NCBI RefSeq assembly: GCF_037975245.1 | Contig: NC_092583.1 | Coordinates: 14,549,264-14,613,263 of the forward strand | Length of the DNA stretch: 64,000 bases | Source of the DNA: Apostichopus japonicus | Lineage: Eukaryota; Echinodermata; Holothuroidea; Aspidochirotida; Stichopodidae | Direction of reading: 5' to 3' | In this document: in pieces, positions 36,441 through 48,600 of the stretch | Position numbering within the stretch: position 1 is the stretch's first letter | Layout of the letters: each line of letters starts with the position of its first letter | Made by a program: the position numbers and the translations under genes | Notes under the pieces: generated by a model | Databases searched by the model: none | The model's input: the letters and a program-made list of their open reading frames with translations, nothing else | Told to the model about the DNA's origin: nothing

Positions 36441-36552
36441 GAACAGCCTAGTTGATAAAGTACAGGAGTTGGAATCCTGAAGTCACTGGTTTGAGTCCCA
36501 TTCTAACCCCAAATCTACACATTGCTGGGCCCTATTTTACCACTCAAAAAAA
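36441..36552 (+). mobile_element. degraded tRNA-derived SINE
   Basis: A box A-like TAGTTGATAAAG (36449-36460) and a box B-like GGTTTGAGTCC (36488-36498) stand 39 bases apart. A short body (GCTGGGCCCTATTTTACCAC) and an A12 tail end near 36557. Box A is degraded. It resembles the head-plus-body layout of the SINE at 7616 but is shorter. Confidence 0.6.
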
Positions 36553-38228
36553 AAAAAACTTAATTCTGTAAAATTATGAGAGTAAATGCATTAAACCGTG
36601 GATCCATCTAAAACTGTACCGTGCGATATGGGTGAGTGCACTGTACAGTACGTACCATGCGTACAATAGCCGGGTGAGTGCACTGTACATCTATACATTC
36701 CAGAGAATACTGGTATATAGATATAATGGTGGCTAGTCCTTTGACAACATACCATGCATAGCAGAAATGCCAACAACATCATCATCATCATATGTTGTGG
36801 GAAGATCAATGACAAGCCGTGCGGTCGCAAAACAAAATGTGATCCGACTTTTTATAATTACTCCTCCTGGCTCAGCTTTTAGATTCAGTCTCTTAACATA
36901 AGACTACTGAAAACAACAAATATTGACTTTTGCTGTAACTTAATCTACGAGTAATTTATGATCAGTACTTGATTGTGGGATACTATTTCATTTATTACAA
37001 GTTTGATTTGAGGCCAAATTTAATTGATTGATATTATAACACATCGCTTTATATCGGAAACTAAGAATCTTTAAAGTTAATTGTTTTTATCTCAAAGCTT
37101 AGTACAGTACAAAATCAACATGTAATGGACCTCCCCCCCCCCTCCCCCCTTGGATTAAAACTATAAAACAGTGAATAATAGTGAGCGAGCTAACTCGTAA
37201 AAGTGGAATTTACGTGCTATGGTTTAAGGCAGCTCTTTGCTTTTGTCCAACAATTTTATACCAAACATTTTCAGTAAAAGGTAAAAATCAAAGATTACAA
37301 CTGCTAAATCCCTTAAAACCATCGCAGGGTTACTTTTCCACCAAGTGAATGGTAAATCAGTGAGTGATTCATGAATTTGAGACAATTACATGAAAAATGG
37401 ATGAAAATTGCCTTTATACTGCAACTACTATATTTGTTGAAATAAAGCCTCACTAGTCTGACTATAAACTACACTATTATTGTATATTTATTACCTGATA
37501 GCATTTAAAATCAATCAAAATCAAGCAAAGAGGCTGTTTTACAGAAGTAAATGGAGCAAACCTAGCAATAAATTTGAAGATATGCGCTGGCATGCACTAA
37601 CAGGGTAGCCACAGATCTAGACTGCATTTGAAACACATAATGCAAATAATCAACTGTACAGAAACCTAAATATTAGAGTTTACACAGTTTTCTACCTTTT
37701 TAAAAGCATTTGATACCAATAAAGATCAGATATATATTATTTTTATTTCTTCTTACCCACGGTTTGTTTTTTTTCAACACTTTCCTTTATAACCTATTAA
37801 TAAACAATCGAGAACCGCATGTCACTCAATGCCGACATTATCATAGAAAACATGGCCAGACAGAAAGAACTAAAAACACCTCACATCAGCTCATCTACCA
37901 TGCACTTATATATGAAATAGATAACATTAAAGCCTTTTGTGTCTCATGTTGAAAGATAACCAGTTGTTCTATATCATATTCTACTTACAGTAGCATGGAG
38001 CTCATTAGCATGGACTTTTATTCTTTTAGACTTTTATAGATTATTTCAAAACATATGCCAAAGATTACGGTTTAGTTTCTGAATCGTGATTCAAAAATCA
38101 ACAAAGGTTCCTGGGTGAAAGATATATTGATGTACAACTCGAGTGAAATTGTTAATTTCTGGCTTAATATCACTCTTTGGATGTATCAATTTAAACAATT
38201 GAAAGCATCTTCTAAGAATCATTGGTTG

Positions 38229-38438
38229 TATATGTCTGTATTGTATATTTGTATTTATTGTATATTGCATATTTTGTATATTGTGTATTGTATGTCTGTA
38301 TTGTACATTTGTATTTATTGTATATATTGTATATTGCATATTGTGTATTGTATATTTTGTATTGTATATGCCTGTATTGTACATTTTCTGTATTATATAT
38401 TGTATATATTGTACATAATGTTATATTGTGTATTGCAG
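38229..38438 (+). repeat. TGTATTGTATA-rich cryptic repeat, 60-75 bp higher-order unit
   Basis: Units starting TGTCTGTATTGTA(T/C)ATTTG occur at 38233 and 38293, and a third (TGCCTGTATTGTACATTT) at 38369. All are made of TGTATATTG-like words. Frames of 85-148 codons across it are low-complexity (YILYIVY) and not credible genes. Confidence 0.85.
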
Positions 38439-38578
38439 ATATCTATTGTATGTCTACGATTACACATTTGTCCATGTAAAAGTTATAAAGAGGGCCTGAA
38501 ATTTTGTTCGTCAGGCCATTTAACTTTTACATCACCAATACAGGCCTTTTGCAGTAGATAAGGAGTTTGTTAATTTCA

Positions 38579-38580
<2 letters not shown>

Positions 38581-38611
<31 letters not shown>

Positions 38612-38633
38612 GTCTGTCTGTCTGTCTGTCTGT
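38581..38633 (+). repeat. (CTGT)n microsatellite
   Basis: Thirteen or so TGTC units with one TGTCTC interruption near 38610. Confidence 0.97.
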
Positions 38634-40720
38634 TTTTGATTGTCACTTTTGTTTACTTTCTTTTCCTTGCTTTGTGAATCTACTTGTCGAGCACGAAGAT
38701 GTTTTTTTTTAGGTTCACTTCCTTTCACTTGTACACTTGTTAAACTATTTGTAAAAATGTAATATGTCAAGAAATAGATGTACTGAACTGCAACTGATGA
38801 CTACAAATTTATTGCAGTCTGGTGACTGAACAGAAAAACAAGCCAAAGTAAACATCTGTGGATAGCAATGTTATCAAACTAAACCACATGTGAGCAGACT
38901 ATTATATTTTTAAGTCCTTGTCTCTCTTTTTTATATTTGCTTTGTCATTCAAGATGGTTCACTTTGCGTGCTCTCTATATGTAAATATCCTGATAAAATG
39001 ATGCAAAAGTGTCTCCCTGAATCGAATGAGGACTCAGAAATGGAACTTGGTTATATGGGGGAACCGACCATGCATGCATTCTGCTTAGTTAAACGATGAC
39101 TGTTGTTTCTGCTTGTCTAGTTCATTTTAAAAAGTACCAAAGTACCAAAAAAGATGATGAAAGAGAAAAACAGATTCTGCCACAATCAAAAGGTCTTTTG
39201 AAAAGGGAAAAAAGTAATTGACTTAACACAAACCATCAAAAAGGAGCTTAAATGGGTTGTAAAATACTGGGTACGGTATATGCGAAGCACAGTGTTTTTA
39301 TACAGTCTTTCTATACTGTCTGTTCTGCTACAGGATGCATACCTGAATAACACGATACCCTCCATGAGCAATGGGTGGTGTCCTATATAGCCATTCTTAC
39401 AAAACTTGGTTGTACACGACCTCAAGTTTTTCAACTATTTTCTTGGATGCTTTACCTCTTCAAAATGCTTTCCATAAGAAGAATCAATTTTACTAATTAC
39501 AACAACTTGTTTGCATAAATTTCATTAAATCCCCAATAGATATGCTAAAATCCTGAAACGATGCAGTTCACTAAGCTTGACTAAAACCATATTTTATTTC
39601 CAAATCATCACGAAAAATTCTTTTTAATTTTTAACAATTTAACAAGAGTACTTTTAATATCAGTTCATATTTATTGTTCAAGAGCAATCAAAATTTTGAG
39701 TAATGCTCCCTCCTGTTGGTTTCTTAAGATTGTTGTTTAGAATGGTAGTTTTGAAGGTCTTTAAACCATGTGCAGTCTGATCAGCTTAAAATATATTTCC
39801 AAATTTGTAAATATAAAATGCAGCACATCAGTCAAACAAACCCAATTGCAGAAGGGCCTGGTTCATAATGCGACAATTTATTCATTTTAATAATAAATGT
39901 AAATTGTGCAATTATCTGTGACGTCAAAGACTATTACAGCCAGTGCAAGTTTTGTTCCTGTTTGAGAGGCTACTGGTAGAACGATAGTCCATTAACTTCT
40001 CTAGGGATGTTATCCTGGAACAACAAAACTTGAATCTCCAAGTCTCATATCTAACGCTTTCTTTATTCGCTGAAAAGCTTCCAAGTACTGAATTCTATTC
40101 AATTTATTAAGAAGAAAAAATCTACTTGGCACAATTACCTATGATGTCACAGGGACTCCTAATCAATATTATGTGATGTCATACTGGGACTACACATCAT
40201 CTTACCGTCTTTGAATTTCTGTTTTTCACTTTTACGCAACTGAGGCCTCTCACACTTTCAAACCCGCTGCAGTGACATAATCATCGCTGATCAAAATTAC
40301 ACAAACAGGGGTACTGCTTGCATTGTGCAATTTTTAAAGGTTACATTACTGTATGTCTATATCATATCAAAACTTATATCTCTCAGCGTGGAACAAGAGT
40401 TTGCAGCAACTTAATTATTACACACTTTGTTTCATATTCAGTACTACAGTAAACTTTAGACTTCCATATTCATGTAATGACTCGAGAGAAATGTTTTCAA
40501 GCTGTTCTGCTGCTAAAAGGGTGAAATGTTTGACCTAAGATGACATTTGTTTATTGTTTGCAAATTTGCATACAATACTGAACAACCACTTGGAAATTTC
40601 TGTTGTACCCAAACATGCTGTAAACAGGATTACAGGTAATCCCTTGATCTTGTTCAAACTGCAACAGGTATTTCATATCAATCCTATTAAACAGCATCCA
40701 ATGTAACTCTGACAATATCT

Positions 40721-40901
40721 CCAGTTGTTTCTACTAGTCACACACATTTTGTCCTAGTACTACAGGTCCAGTTGTTTCTACTAGTCAAGAACACTTGTTC
40801 CTAGTACTACAGGTCCAGTTGTTTCTACTAGTCAAGAACATTTGTTCCTAGTACTACAGGTCCAGTTGTTTCTACTAGTCAAGAACACTTGTTGCTAGTA
40901 T
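40721..40901 (+). repeat. 47-bp tandem repeat, 4 copies
   Basis: Units begin CCAGTTGTTTCTACTAGTCA at 40721, 40768, 40815 and 40862, each followed by an ACAC(A/T)TTGTTCCTAGTACT-like half. The unit contains two CTAGT-type palindromic words. Copies 2-4 are nearly identical, so expansion is recent. Confidence 0.95.
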
Positions 40902-41791
40902 TGAGACAAAGAAACCAGAAGTGCTAATAAATCTGAGATTTAAGGAGGGAAAGCTTTAATTAGTTAACTTAATATGCAGCATTTACAGACATAAATATTA
41001 ATAAAAAAGTTTGAAAAATATTCTCTGACTGCATGATTGAAGATTAAGCAAGCTTTACAACAAACCACTGGGACTGCTATAACTATGGATAAGTAATACA
41101 AGCAAAATCAAAAACTAAACAGAAACCTGTGTGAGGACTTAATTTTGAGCAAGACCTTGATAAAGTAAACCCTCTGGGAGCCATAGAAAGGAATCTTCAA
41201 GTAAAAATTTCCTTTTTCATTTTGATCAAACAGCCCAAAATCAACTTGATCACAAATTTCTCAAGATTGAGAGAACGGCAAGGGCTGCAGGGAGGCTATA
41301 TTCTCAAGGGAACAGTTCAGGGTAAGAAAGAAACATGTGAGTACAGCGGAGGTTACAAAAAAGGAAGATGGAACCCGCAGAGATATACATTAGAGATGCA
41401 GTTTTCCAGGATGGCAGAGAAATTTATAACCCTTTAAATTCCTCTTCCAATGGTGTCACATTGCTGGTGTCACATTGCTGTCACATGAAAGTAATAAACA
41501 TAATCATTCAATATTCCAGAAGATATCCTACATTATTTTTTGGGGGGTAATGTTTTTAATGCTATATTCTAAGACTAACCTGAAGTAGCCTCTTCAGTCT
41601 AGACCTTAGGTGAATTTACAAAGTTATAATACCTAAACAAAAGCCTGTTTAACTTCATATACAACAACAGAGCACCTAGCTATGGAGGATTCAACATGTT
41701 CAACATGACTTGTCGTTCTTGACAAATTTGTGATTCTGTATAAACATGTTACTTAAACATGTTTTGAGGAACTGACCTAATGGTCTGTATG

Positions 41792-42162
41792 TTAAAGGCA
41801 TTGAAGACTCGCCCCAAACCGTGTGCCGCGCTCTGAAAAAGTTAACTTTCCGTTGCTTGCAAGTGAAGTTTTCTGCTTGTCGCTACAAAATGCAGACAGT
41901 AATGAAACGTGATACCTTGTTATCTTTAGCTGGACCTGAGATGTCCATCGCTGTATCGTTTGTACACTGTGCTGTGAGTATTGACCGCAGCTGTATGTAC
42001 CGACTGTACACTAGTGTCTAATTACTGACGGTAGCAAGCTGTGTGTGTATTTTCTGGGATCCATGGTGGTGTCTAACACTTCTGTTACACCTCATTCGAA
42101 ACTAGGTCAGATTAATACCGGCATGAAACGTTTCTTTGTGCGCGAGTCTTCACACCCTTTAA
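41792..42162. mobile_element. TTAA-flanked non-autonomous DNA transposon (MITE), 371 bp
   Basis: The left end is TTAAAGGCATTGAAGACTCG, and the reverse complement of the right end is TTAAAGGGTGTGAAGACTCG. Both share TTAAAGG and TGAAGACTCGC. TTAA target duplication is the mark of piggyBac and Kolobok elements; the AGG-type terminus leans to Kolobok. The interior has no transposase, and the short plus-strand frames inside it are chance. Confidence 0.83.
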
Positions 42163-43396
42163 ACTATTTGTTACAGCCACTTGACCTGTATGATGGGACT
42201 CAGATGTTTACAGGTGTTACAAGATGTTACAGCAGTAAGAAAACAACAGGGACTGATAACTATGTTTTCTAACAGTCTAAAAAACATCTAACTGAATTAA
42301 TGTATGTTACGTCGATCACTAAACTTTTTGAATGGTTCAACAATTACAGCATTCTCCAAATGAAGTTTTACAAGAGATCAATAACACTTGTGTCATATGG
42401 AAACTATCTGGGTTTTTCTAAAATAATTACTTGGTAATTAAAGATCGGTTCCATGCACCGACTCATAAAGTAACATTTAGGGTTTCATGTATGGTTTCAC
42501 AGAGAGTACTTTTATGAAAAAAGTCTGTGGATCTTTAAATCTTAGTAACAAAAGAAGCAAGGATCCCATGATGAGTGGTCACAACACTGCTATCAATGCT
42601 GTGAAATTAAAACCAGGACACCTTATTGTAGAGTCACAACAAACTTTATCCAATTAGTACTATTGGAGAAATACAAATAATATCACATCAAACAGCTATA
42701 TTGTACAATATATTTTCACAATTTTTTTGCAGTTCTTAATTCAGAATAGCTTAGGACTATTATCACTGCTGTATTTCAGAAGGGACGCAAAGTTTGAATA
42801 GTTGAATTTAATTGGGGAAGCCCTATCAGCAATTAGGTTTACTACTGGTGATATAAAGAATTCCATATAGTATATGGGTTTGATCAGTGTGTACTTATAT
42901 TGTGTACAAGTTTGTAAGAGTAGGTAGATATACACATATAGTTGTATACTACATATAGGCATGCATTTACAGATGCATCTAGGTCATGGAACATAACTAT
43001 GCAATGTGTAGTGTGTTAGGCTACACCTTATACAGAAGCTATTCACTACATAACTAAATACTGCATAGTTACAGACTGTGGCAATGTAAAAGGTAGCACA
43101 ATACAATATAGCTACACAATATTTAAAGAATGACTTTAGACACATAATTAATTTTCATATGCTATAATCATTAACAAAAAACAAAAACAAAAAAAATGCC
43201 TACAAATATATTGACCCATTTACATAATATTGAAATACAATGTGGCCTACACAGTGTGCAATTTTTGCTAGACTTGTTACAGTCATGGATTTAATTACTA
43301 GTATAGCAGCTAATAAATTGCAGGTATTTTTTTAAATGTTTCCTTTCAACGGCTAATTCTGCTACGGAAACTATATCTGACAGAGGGGGGTGGGGG

Positions 43397-43788
43397 CAGT
43401 GGCGGAGCATCCATACAGTCAGAGGGGCGGATGCCCCCCCCCTGACGGACTCAAATGGACTGCTGGCGCCCTTTTCAGCTTTTTACCACTTTTTACCTAT
43501 TCGCGATTATTGACTTTTATATTGCGCTCTCATCTACCTATTGACATTTGTCACATTTTGTTGGTGTACAGTAATTTGGCAATGACACCTATTAATTCTT
43601 CGTTTATAAATCTGCAAACTAGCAAGGCCTGGAAAGGGTTATTTCCGGCGATCTAGGGAGTATCTTTACTGAAAAAAGTTCTGTACGCTCCATGCCAACC
43701 TGTGGTGGCGCTCCACTTAGATAGTGTCAAAAGCGCCCCTACAGACCATTCTCGCCCCCCTTGACCAATACCCCTAGCTCCGCCAATG
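43397..43788. mobile_element. hAT-like non-autonomous DNA transposon, about 392 bp
   Basis: It begins CAGTGGCGGAGC and ends GCTCCGCCAATG, an inverted pair with one mismatch. CAGTGGCGGA is a classic hAT terminus. Subterminal C-rich words (ATGCCCCCCCCCTGACGG, CTCGCCCCCCTTGACC) also mirror each other. Both flanks are G-rich (GGGGGGTGGG on each side), so the 8-base target duplication cannot be fixed. No transposase frame is present. Confidence 0.82.
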
Positions 43789-44904
43789 GGGGGGGGTGGG
43801 CCTAAAGTGATGAAAACTGCGAGAGACAATATGTTGTTATAGTGCTAGGACTGTGGCGATTGCATAACATACCAAAATAACAGCATGGAATGATGGAAGT
43901 ATCACTTTTATGGTACAGGTACTGTATGCACCGTGAGGTCAATACTCTGCCTCTGCACAAGTCCGATAAAAAAAATTGCACTGTCTTGCACACAAACATG
44001 GAATGTTTCGCACACAAACCTTTGAATGTTTTTGTCTGAATTTTTCATTCCCTCACTCAATAAGAATGGGCCCACAAGTTTGGCAAAAAGTGCAACCTCA
44101 TGATTGTGTGATTATTTGCCACACAACACTACCACAAAAAGGGTATTTAGGCCGTTGAGATCGAATGCTTACTGAGCCTTTAAAGACATTTTAGAGCATG
44201 AAACACATTAGTCCTCATCTGCCTAGTGGGAACATACAATTAATAGTTACTATCAGATAAAACAAGAAGGGTTGTTTGGGATGGGGGGGAAGTTGGGTGG
44301 CTTGATGGGGTCAGGGTCAGTTGATGGAGGCTAGGGTTTGAGACAGTAGGGTTAATGGTAAAAAGGTATTAAATACACTTAACTGAGGTGAAACAGATTC
44401 TTAAATGGAACAGATGAATGCAGTTCTAGCCCTCCCCTCCTTCCTGCCCAACCTGGACCGGAAAAAAAATGGTTATTCCTTCACTCTCCTGACATTCATT
44501 TTACTTTATTTTGACCCAAGTTTTGAGACCAATCCAACTGTTCAAACCTGTCTCTTATATGTATTTACACATATTATATATAAGAGACACGTAAGCAAGG
44601 AATGAAGTAAAATACAATTCGCCTGCTCCTTATGGTCCAGTTATCACATTTTCATTTTGGTACATAAAACTTAACTGCTACTTAAAACATAAATACTCAA
44701 AATTTTTCATTTGCCAACCTTCGAAGGGTTTTGCCTAATTCTGTACATTACTCGAGAAACACATTTTTAATAATACCTGTACCCAATCTTTCCTGGCTCA
44801 AATATGGCCTAGTCTACCAAATTATTCCAAATTTAATGCCAAATGTAGTTTCCATCACATGGCTTATCAGTAACTACTGTATAACTACCATGATACCTGT
44901 CGCA

Positions 44905-45221
44905 ACTTCTCTTGCCATATTTTCCAACTCGCACACTTCGTTCCTCCCACAAACTGTATTTAACTGTTCCTAAACCACGCTTGAAGACCTATGGTTACAG
45001 AAGCTTTGAATACTCTAGCTCTTATCTCTGGAACAAGTTACCAGATAACATTGGAACATGCTCTAAACTTTCTACATTCAAAAGTCTACTTAAGACCCAT
45101 CTTTTCACTTGTTCTTTTGTAAATTAATTTACTTTCTTTGTAAAACGCCTTGAGCAGTGACTTTTGTCTACTGATTTGGTGCTATATAAGTCTCATTTAT
45201 TATTATTATTATATTATTAAA
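44905..45221 (+). mobile_element. LINE 3' end (CR1/L2/Rex-type), beside CACNB exon 1
   Basis: The plus frame reads LLLPYFPTRTLRSSHKLYLT, then VPKPRLKTYGYRSFEYSSSY, LWNKLPDNIGTCSKLSTFKS and LLKTHLF. This is the standard C-terminal stretch of CR1/L2-type reverse transcriptases. A short 3' part with GCGCCTTGAGCAGTG-like sequence and an (ATT)n tail follows (45197-45221). It is antisense to CACNB and stops about 30 bases from the exon 1 donor at 45257. Upstream coding (44731-44900) continues with frameshifts. Confidence 0.85.
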
Positions 45222-45257
45222 GTATAAATACAACAGCCGGCCAGAAAATAGACCTAC

Positions 45258-45344
45258 CTCGTCCGTTGACATCGACATGGGATATTCTGGGTCGACCTGA
45301 CTCACCGACGAGTATGACCCACGATCCTTTTTAGTCCAGGTCAT
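45258..45344 (-). CDS. CACNB: CACNB exon 1 (start codon, N-terminus)
   Basis: First coding exon of a calcium channel beta subunit, residues 1-29, beginning MTWTKKDRGSYSSVSQ and ending PMSMSTDE. The ATG has A at -3, and an in-frame TGA stands 6 bases upstream, so the frame cannot extend further 5' in this exon. The donor is GAG|GTAGGT, phase 0, joining cleanly to exon 2. Beta-subunit N-termini vary between isoforms and set membrane targeting. This one has no cysteine, so it lacks the palmitoylation pair of vertebrate beta2a and is probably a cytosolic short form. The sequence itself is not diagnostic. The assignment rests on phase, strand, position before exon 2 and the short acidic/Ser character. 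Other first exons may exist upstream. Confidence 0.72.
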
Positions 45345-45640
45345 ATTTGATCAACTTGTATTAAATTCCTCCCCTTACAGAAACTGCATCCAACTCTAAA
45401 GACACTTAGCAGGCATCTTCGTCGACAACTTTTCCAAAATAACACTTAGCTATCCCCCTTGCAAATATCCGTTTTAAAACAGAATTGCCTTAAATATATC
45501 CGAGGAAGTAAATAATAATTTTTTATTTTTTCAATTCTTGATCTGCAATTCTTATTAAAAATTCCTCCTCCCGAGCTAGATATAGTCAGTACAGTGCGAC
45601 GGACGATAACATAGTATTAATGTGGTTATGATTATGTATG
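45345..45640 (-). promoter_or_regulatory. presumed CACNB 5' UTR and proximal upstream region
   Basis: Sequence directly 5' of the ATG on the minus strand. It contains an in-frame stop just before the ATG and no clear TATA box. A gatgcag|tttctg acceptor-like site about 50 bases upstream means the untranslated leader may itself be spliced. A transcription start cannot be placed from sequence alone. Confidence 0.35.
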
Positions 45641-48600
45641 TAATACACAGTGCAACCAGACTATGCACAGTACAAGTTTAGGCTAGATCCTTCTAGCAAT
45701 TCTAACACATCCTCCATGAAAAGGTCACATTAAATTGTGAGCAGAGGCGAGCAGTAGGGAGGCACAGAACTACATTACTCTATCCAATAAAATGACTCTT
45801 CCCAATGTAAAAAAATCCTTTCACTAATTTTTTTTGTTTTTTTAAAGTACAAATCCACTGTATAAATACCCCACGAAATGACAATGTTTATCTGTATCCT
45901 GTTCGACAGACTCCTTGAGAGAGCAGAAGTAGAGAGACATTCATCCACAGCTGAAAACACACAACCCAAGAAGACCAACAAACTACAATATATGTCTTAG
46001 AAACTGCCAAAAGCCATCAACAAGCCTTTTCAGTTTGTTAAATTGCAGAAACCCTGCATAATGTGTACACTCCCGGCCTCATGCGTGCGTCAAGTTCGGA
46101 GAGGCTTGCAGGAAGATACCATTCTATCTCCAGGGGAGATATAACGTTATGTGATTAAGCTGGTTGTTAATATCAAACAGTAATTTGTCATAAGAGCCAA
46201 AGCTACCAAACAGAATGCAATTAGATGTTCAATTTTCTCCCGTCTTCGTCTTTTTCCGAAGCAAGAGGTGAACATGACACAGTACTGGGAGAGTAAGGTA
46301 ATATAGGTTATGTATGAATGCAGTAAAGTACATGAGCGTTATGACTTTAGCAGCAGCTCTGTCTATATGGCAGGCAGCAGAGGATGAATGAAAGTAGTAC
46401 TATTGTGTGTGTGTTGGTGTGTAGTGTTAGACCATCAAGTGTACTATTGTACAGTAGGTTGAGTGCAAAAACACCCAATAATTACCTCTTGAAGCATGGT
46501 TCAAAGGATTTAGAAAACGGAACCATTGGTGGCAAAGACCAACTTTTACAAACCGTTCATCTGTGACAGTGATTAGGTACAAAATAAAAAAAAGGGTTAA
46601 GACCGAGCAAACACAAAACTGAACTGGACAAAAATAAAGGGAGAAAAAAACTAGTTTAAAGAAGTGTGGTCAGACATGATGTCGTCTTTTACACGTGTGT
46701 TGTGTGGCACTTGAGAAACTTTAATTTTTTCTTTCTAAATCAAACATATTGAGAATTCTTCAGCAAAAGGTTTAAATTTTCTGTGTGGACGTTAACTTGC
46801 AGACAGTAAATTATTTTCAAATGATGAACAAGCGTCCAAGAAATCTCTGGAAATCCGAGAAAAAAATCTTAAATTAATATTCTTAAGTCTCCAAGGAATG
46901 TAGGACAACTGTGAGTCTATGACTAATTTACCCCAAAAATTAAAGAAGAAAATTGAAAGCCAAAAAAAAAAATATTATTATTATTAAAAACAACTATCTC
47001 CCATTGCCTCCCTTTATATGTGATTCCCAGTACCAATATTTTTTATGAGAAAGTGACATTGTATGAAACAGGAAGAGATGGGATAAGTGCCCCCCCCCCC
47101 GGCCCATGATTCCCCATACCAATATTTTTATGAGAAAGTGACATTGTATGAAACAAGAAGGGATGGGATAAATGCCCCCCCCTCCCATGATTTCCCATAC
47201 CAATATTTTAATGACAAAGTGACATTGTATGAAACAGGAAGAGATGGTATAAATGGGCCCCAAAGAAAAGGGTTGAAAAAAAGTGCCGACTTGAGAGAAC
47301 ATTTATACCATATCACAGATATTTGCCTATATTAAAGTTTATCCTTTTGAGATGGTAAGTTAAAGGTAGTTTTGGTTTCCAAGCATGGTAGGAGAAAACA
47401 ATGTTGTGAATCCAAAAGGTTTTACAGCTTTAGTTAAAAAGCCACAACTTCCTGTTTTTTCTATAGTATTGTTGCAGCAAAACTGATATAAAAAAGGAAT
47501 ACCTACATATATGCAATATTTATGTAATTTGACATATATATGCTACTTATCAATAACGAAGCTAATGTTAACATTGAAGTACTTCACTATCTTTCATTAT
47601 CATATGTTAAGATTCCTGAATATTTTATTTTCCCGATTTCCTCTCCTCCTCATTCCCCCTCCCCCCCCCTCCCCTTTTTGTAGCTGTTGCTGTTGAGATA
47701 TTAAGAAATAACCAATTATAGTTGTTGCAGTACACAGAGCCAATAATCAAGCTAAAATTCAAAACAAGAAATGAGGGCGCTCTGTTAGAATTGTGATGAA
47801 AGAAATCCAACAGTGGTCATTGTGATGTGATCGTTTGTTGAATGAATTTCAAGTGTGTGTACAAGAACAACACTACTTCAGATTTCATGAATTTTTCCAA
47901 ACTGGTTAATAATCAAATCAGCATTTAAATATAAAGTGTAAAGTTCACACTTCTTTTAAAGTCACTCTTAGACCATTTTACTCTCTGGGAAATTGAAATG
48001 TCATGTGACCCTTCTGAATATATTATCTGGTGAGTCATTTATAGAGCGTGTTCTTCACAATTATTTGGCACATTTTAGCAAATTAACTTTTGAATGTTAA
48101 AGATCGTCAGTAATGTCTAGCAAATTTTAGTAAGATAAAACTTGCTAGAAGTCTTCAAGTGTGCTTGTCCAAGAGGCCCTGATTATATTATTCTGAGCCG
48201 ATCGTGATGTATTAGATTAGATGACTAAATGTGCCGGTGTAGATAACTACTTTTAGAGATTCAGTAAAATGCTTTTTGAAGTTAAGAGCATGGACAACCA
48301 TTCTCTGATTTTCTAGCATATTTGGGGGAGGCAATTTTGATCACCTTTAAACTTAGGAAAGATTTATAAACAAGTAGAAGGAAGAAATTGCAAAGCTAGA
48401 GAATAGAGACTGCTTATAAAATAAGATATGCAATGTTACCATCTTGACAGTAATTCTTAGTAGAATCAACACTGAATGGCTACTTTAGTCCAGACATTTA
48501 CCAGAAAACGAAAAACATTTATTGGTTCCGATGCCTAAACATATTCACAGCACTTGTGATAAGCCACACATGGTAACATTCATAACTTGTGCACACCAAA

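Larger units (their letters stand above)
34756..45257 (-). other. CACNB intron 1 (10.5 kb)
   Basis: Between the N-terminal exon and the first strongly conserved exon. It holds LINE remnants (35740-35972, 44905-45221), a SINE remnant (36441-36552), simple repeats (38229-38438, 38581-38633), a 47-bp array (40721-40901), a TTAA-flanked element (41792-42162) and a hAT-like element (43397-43788). Stretches 36560-38220 and 38640-40700 show nothing supportable. No alternative first exon was recognised. Confidence 0.78.

Noticed and set aside
38115-38561. 148-codon plus-strand frame rich in Tyr, Ile, Cys and Val, looking like a membrane protein
   Set aside because: It is a product of the TGTATATTG repeat. 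Its residue pattern follows the repeat period.
40721-40901. Regular 47-bp direct repeats resembling a CRISPR array
   Set aside because: The repeats are contiguous with no unique spacers, and the context is an intron of a eukaryotic gene.
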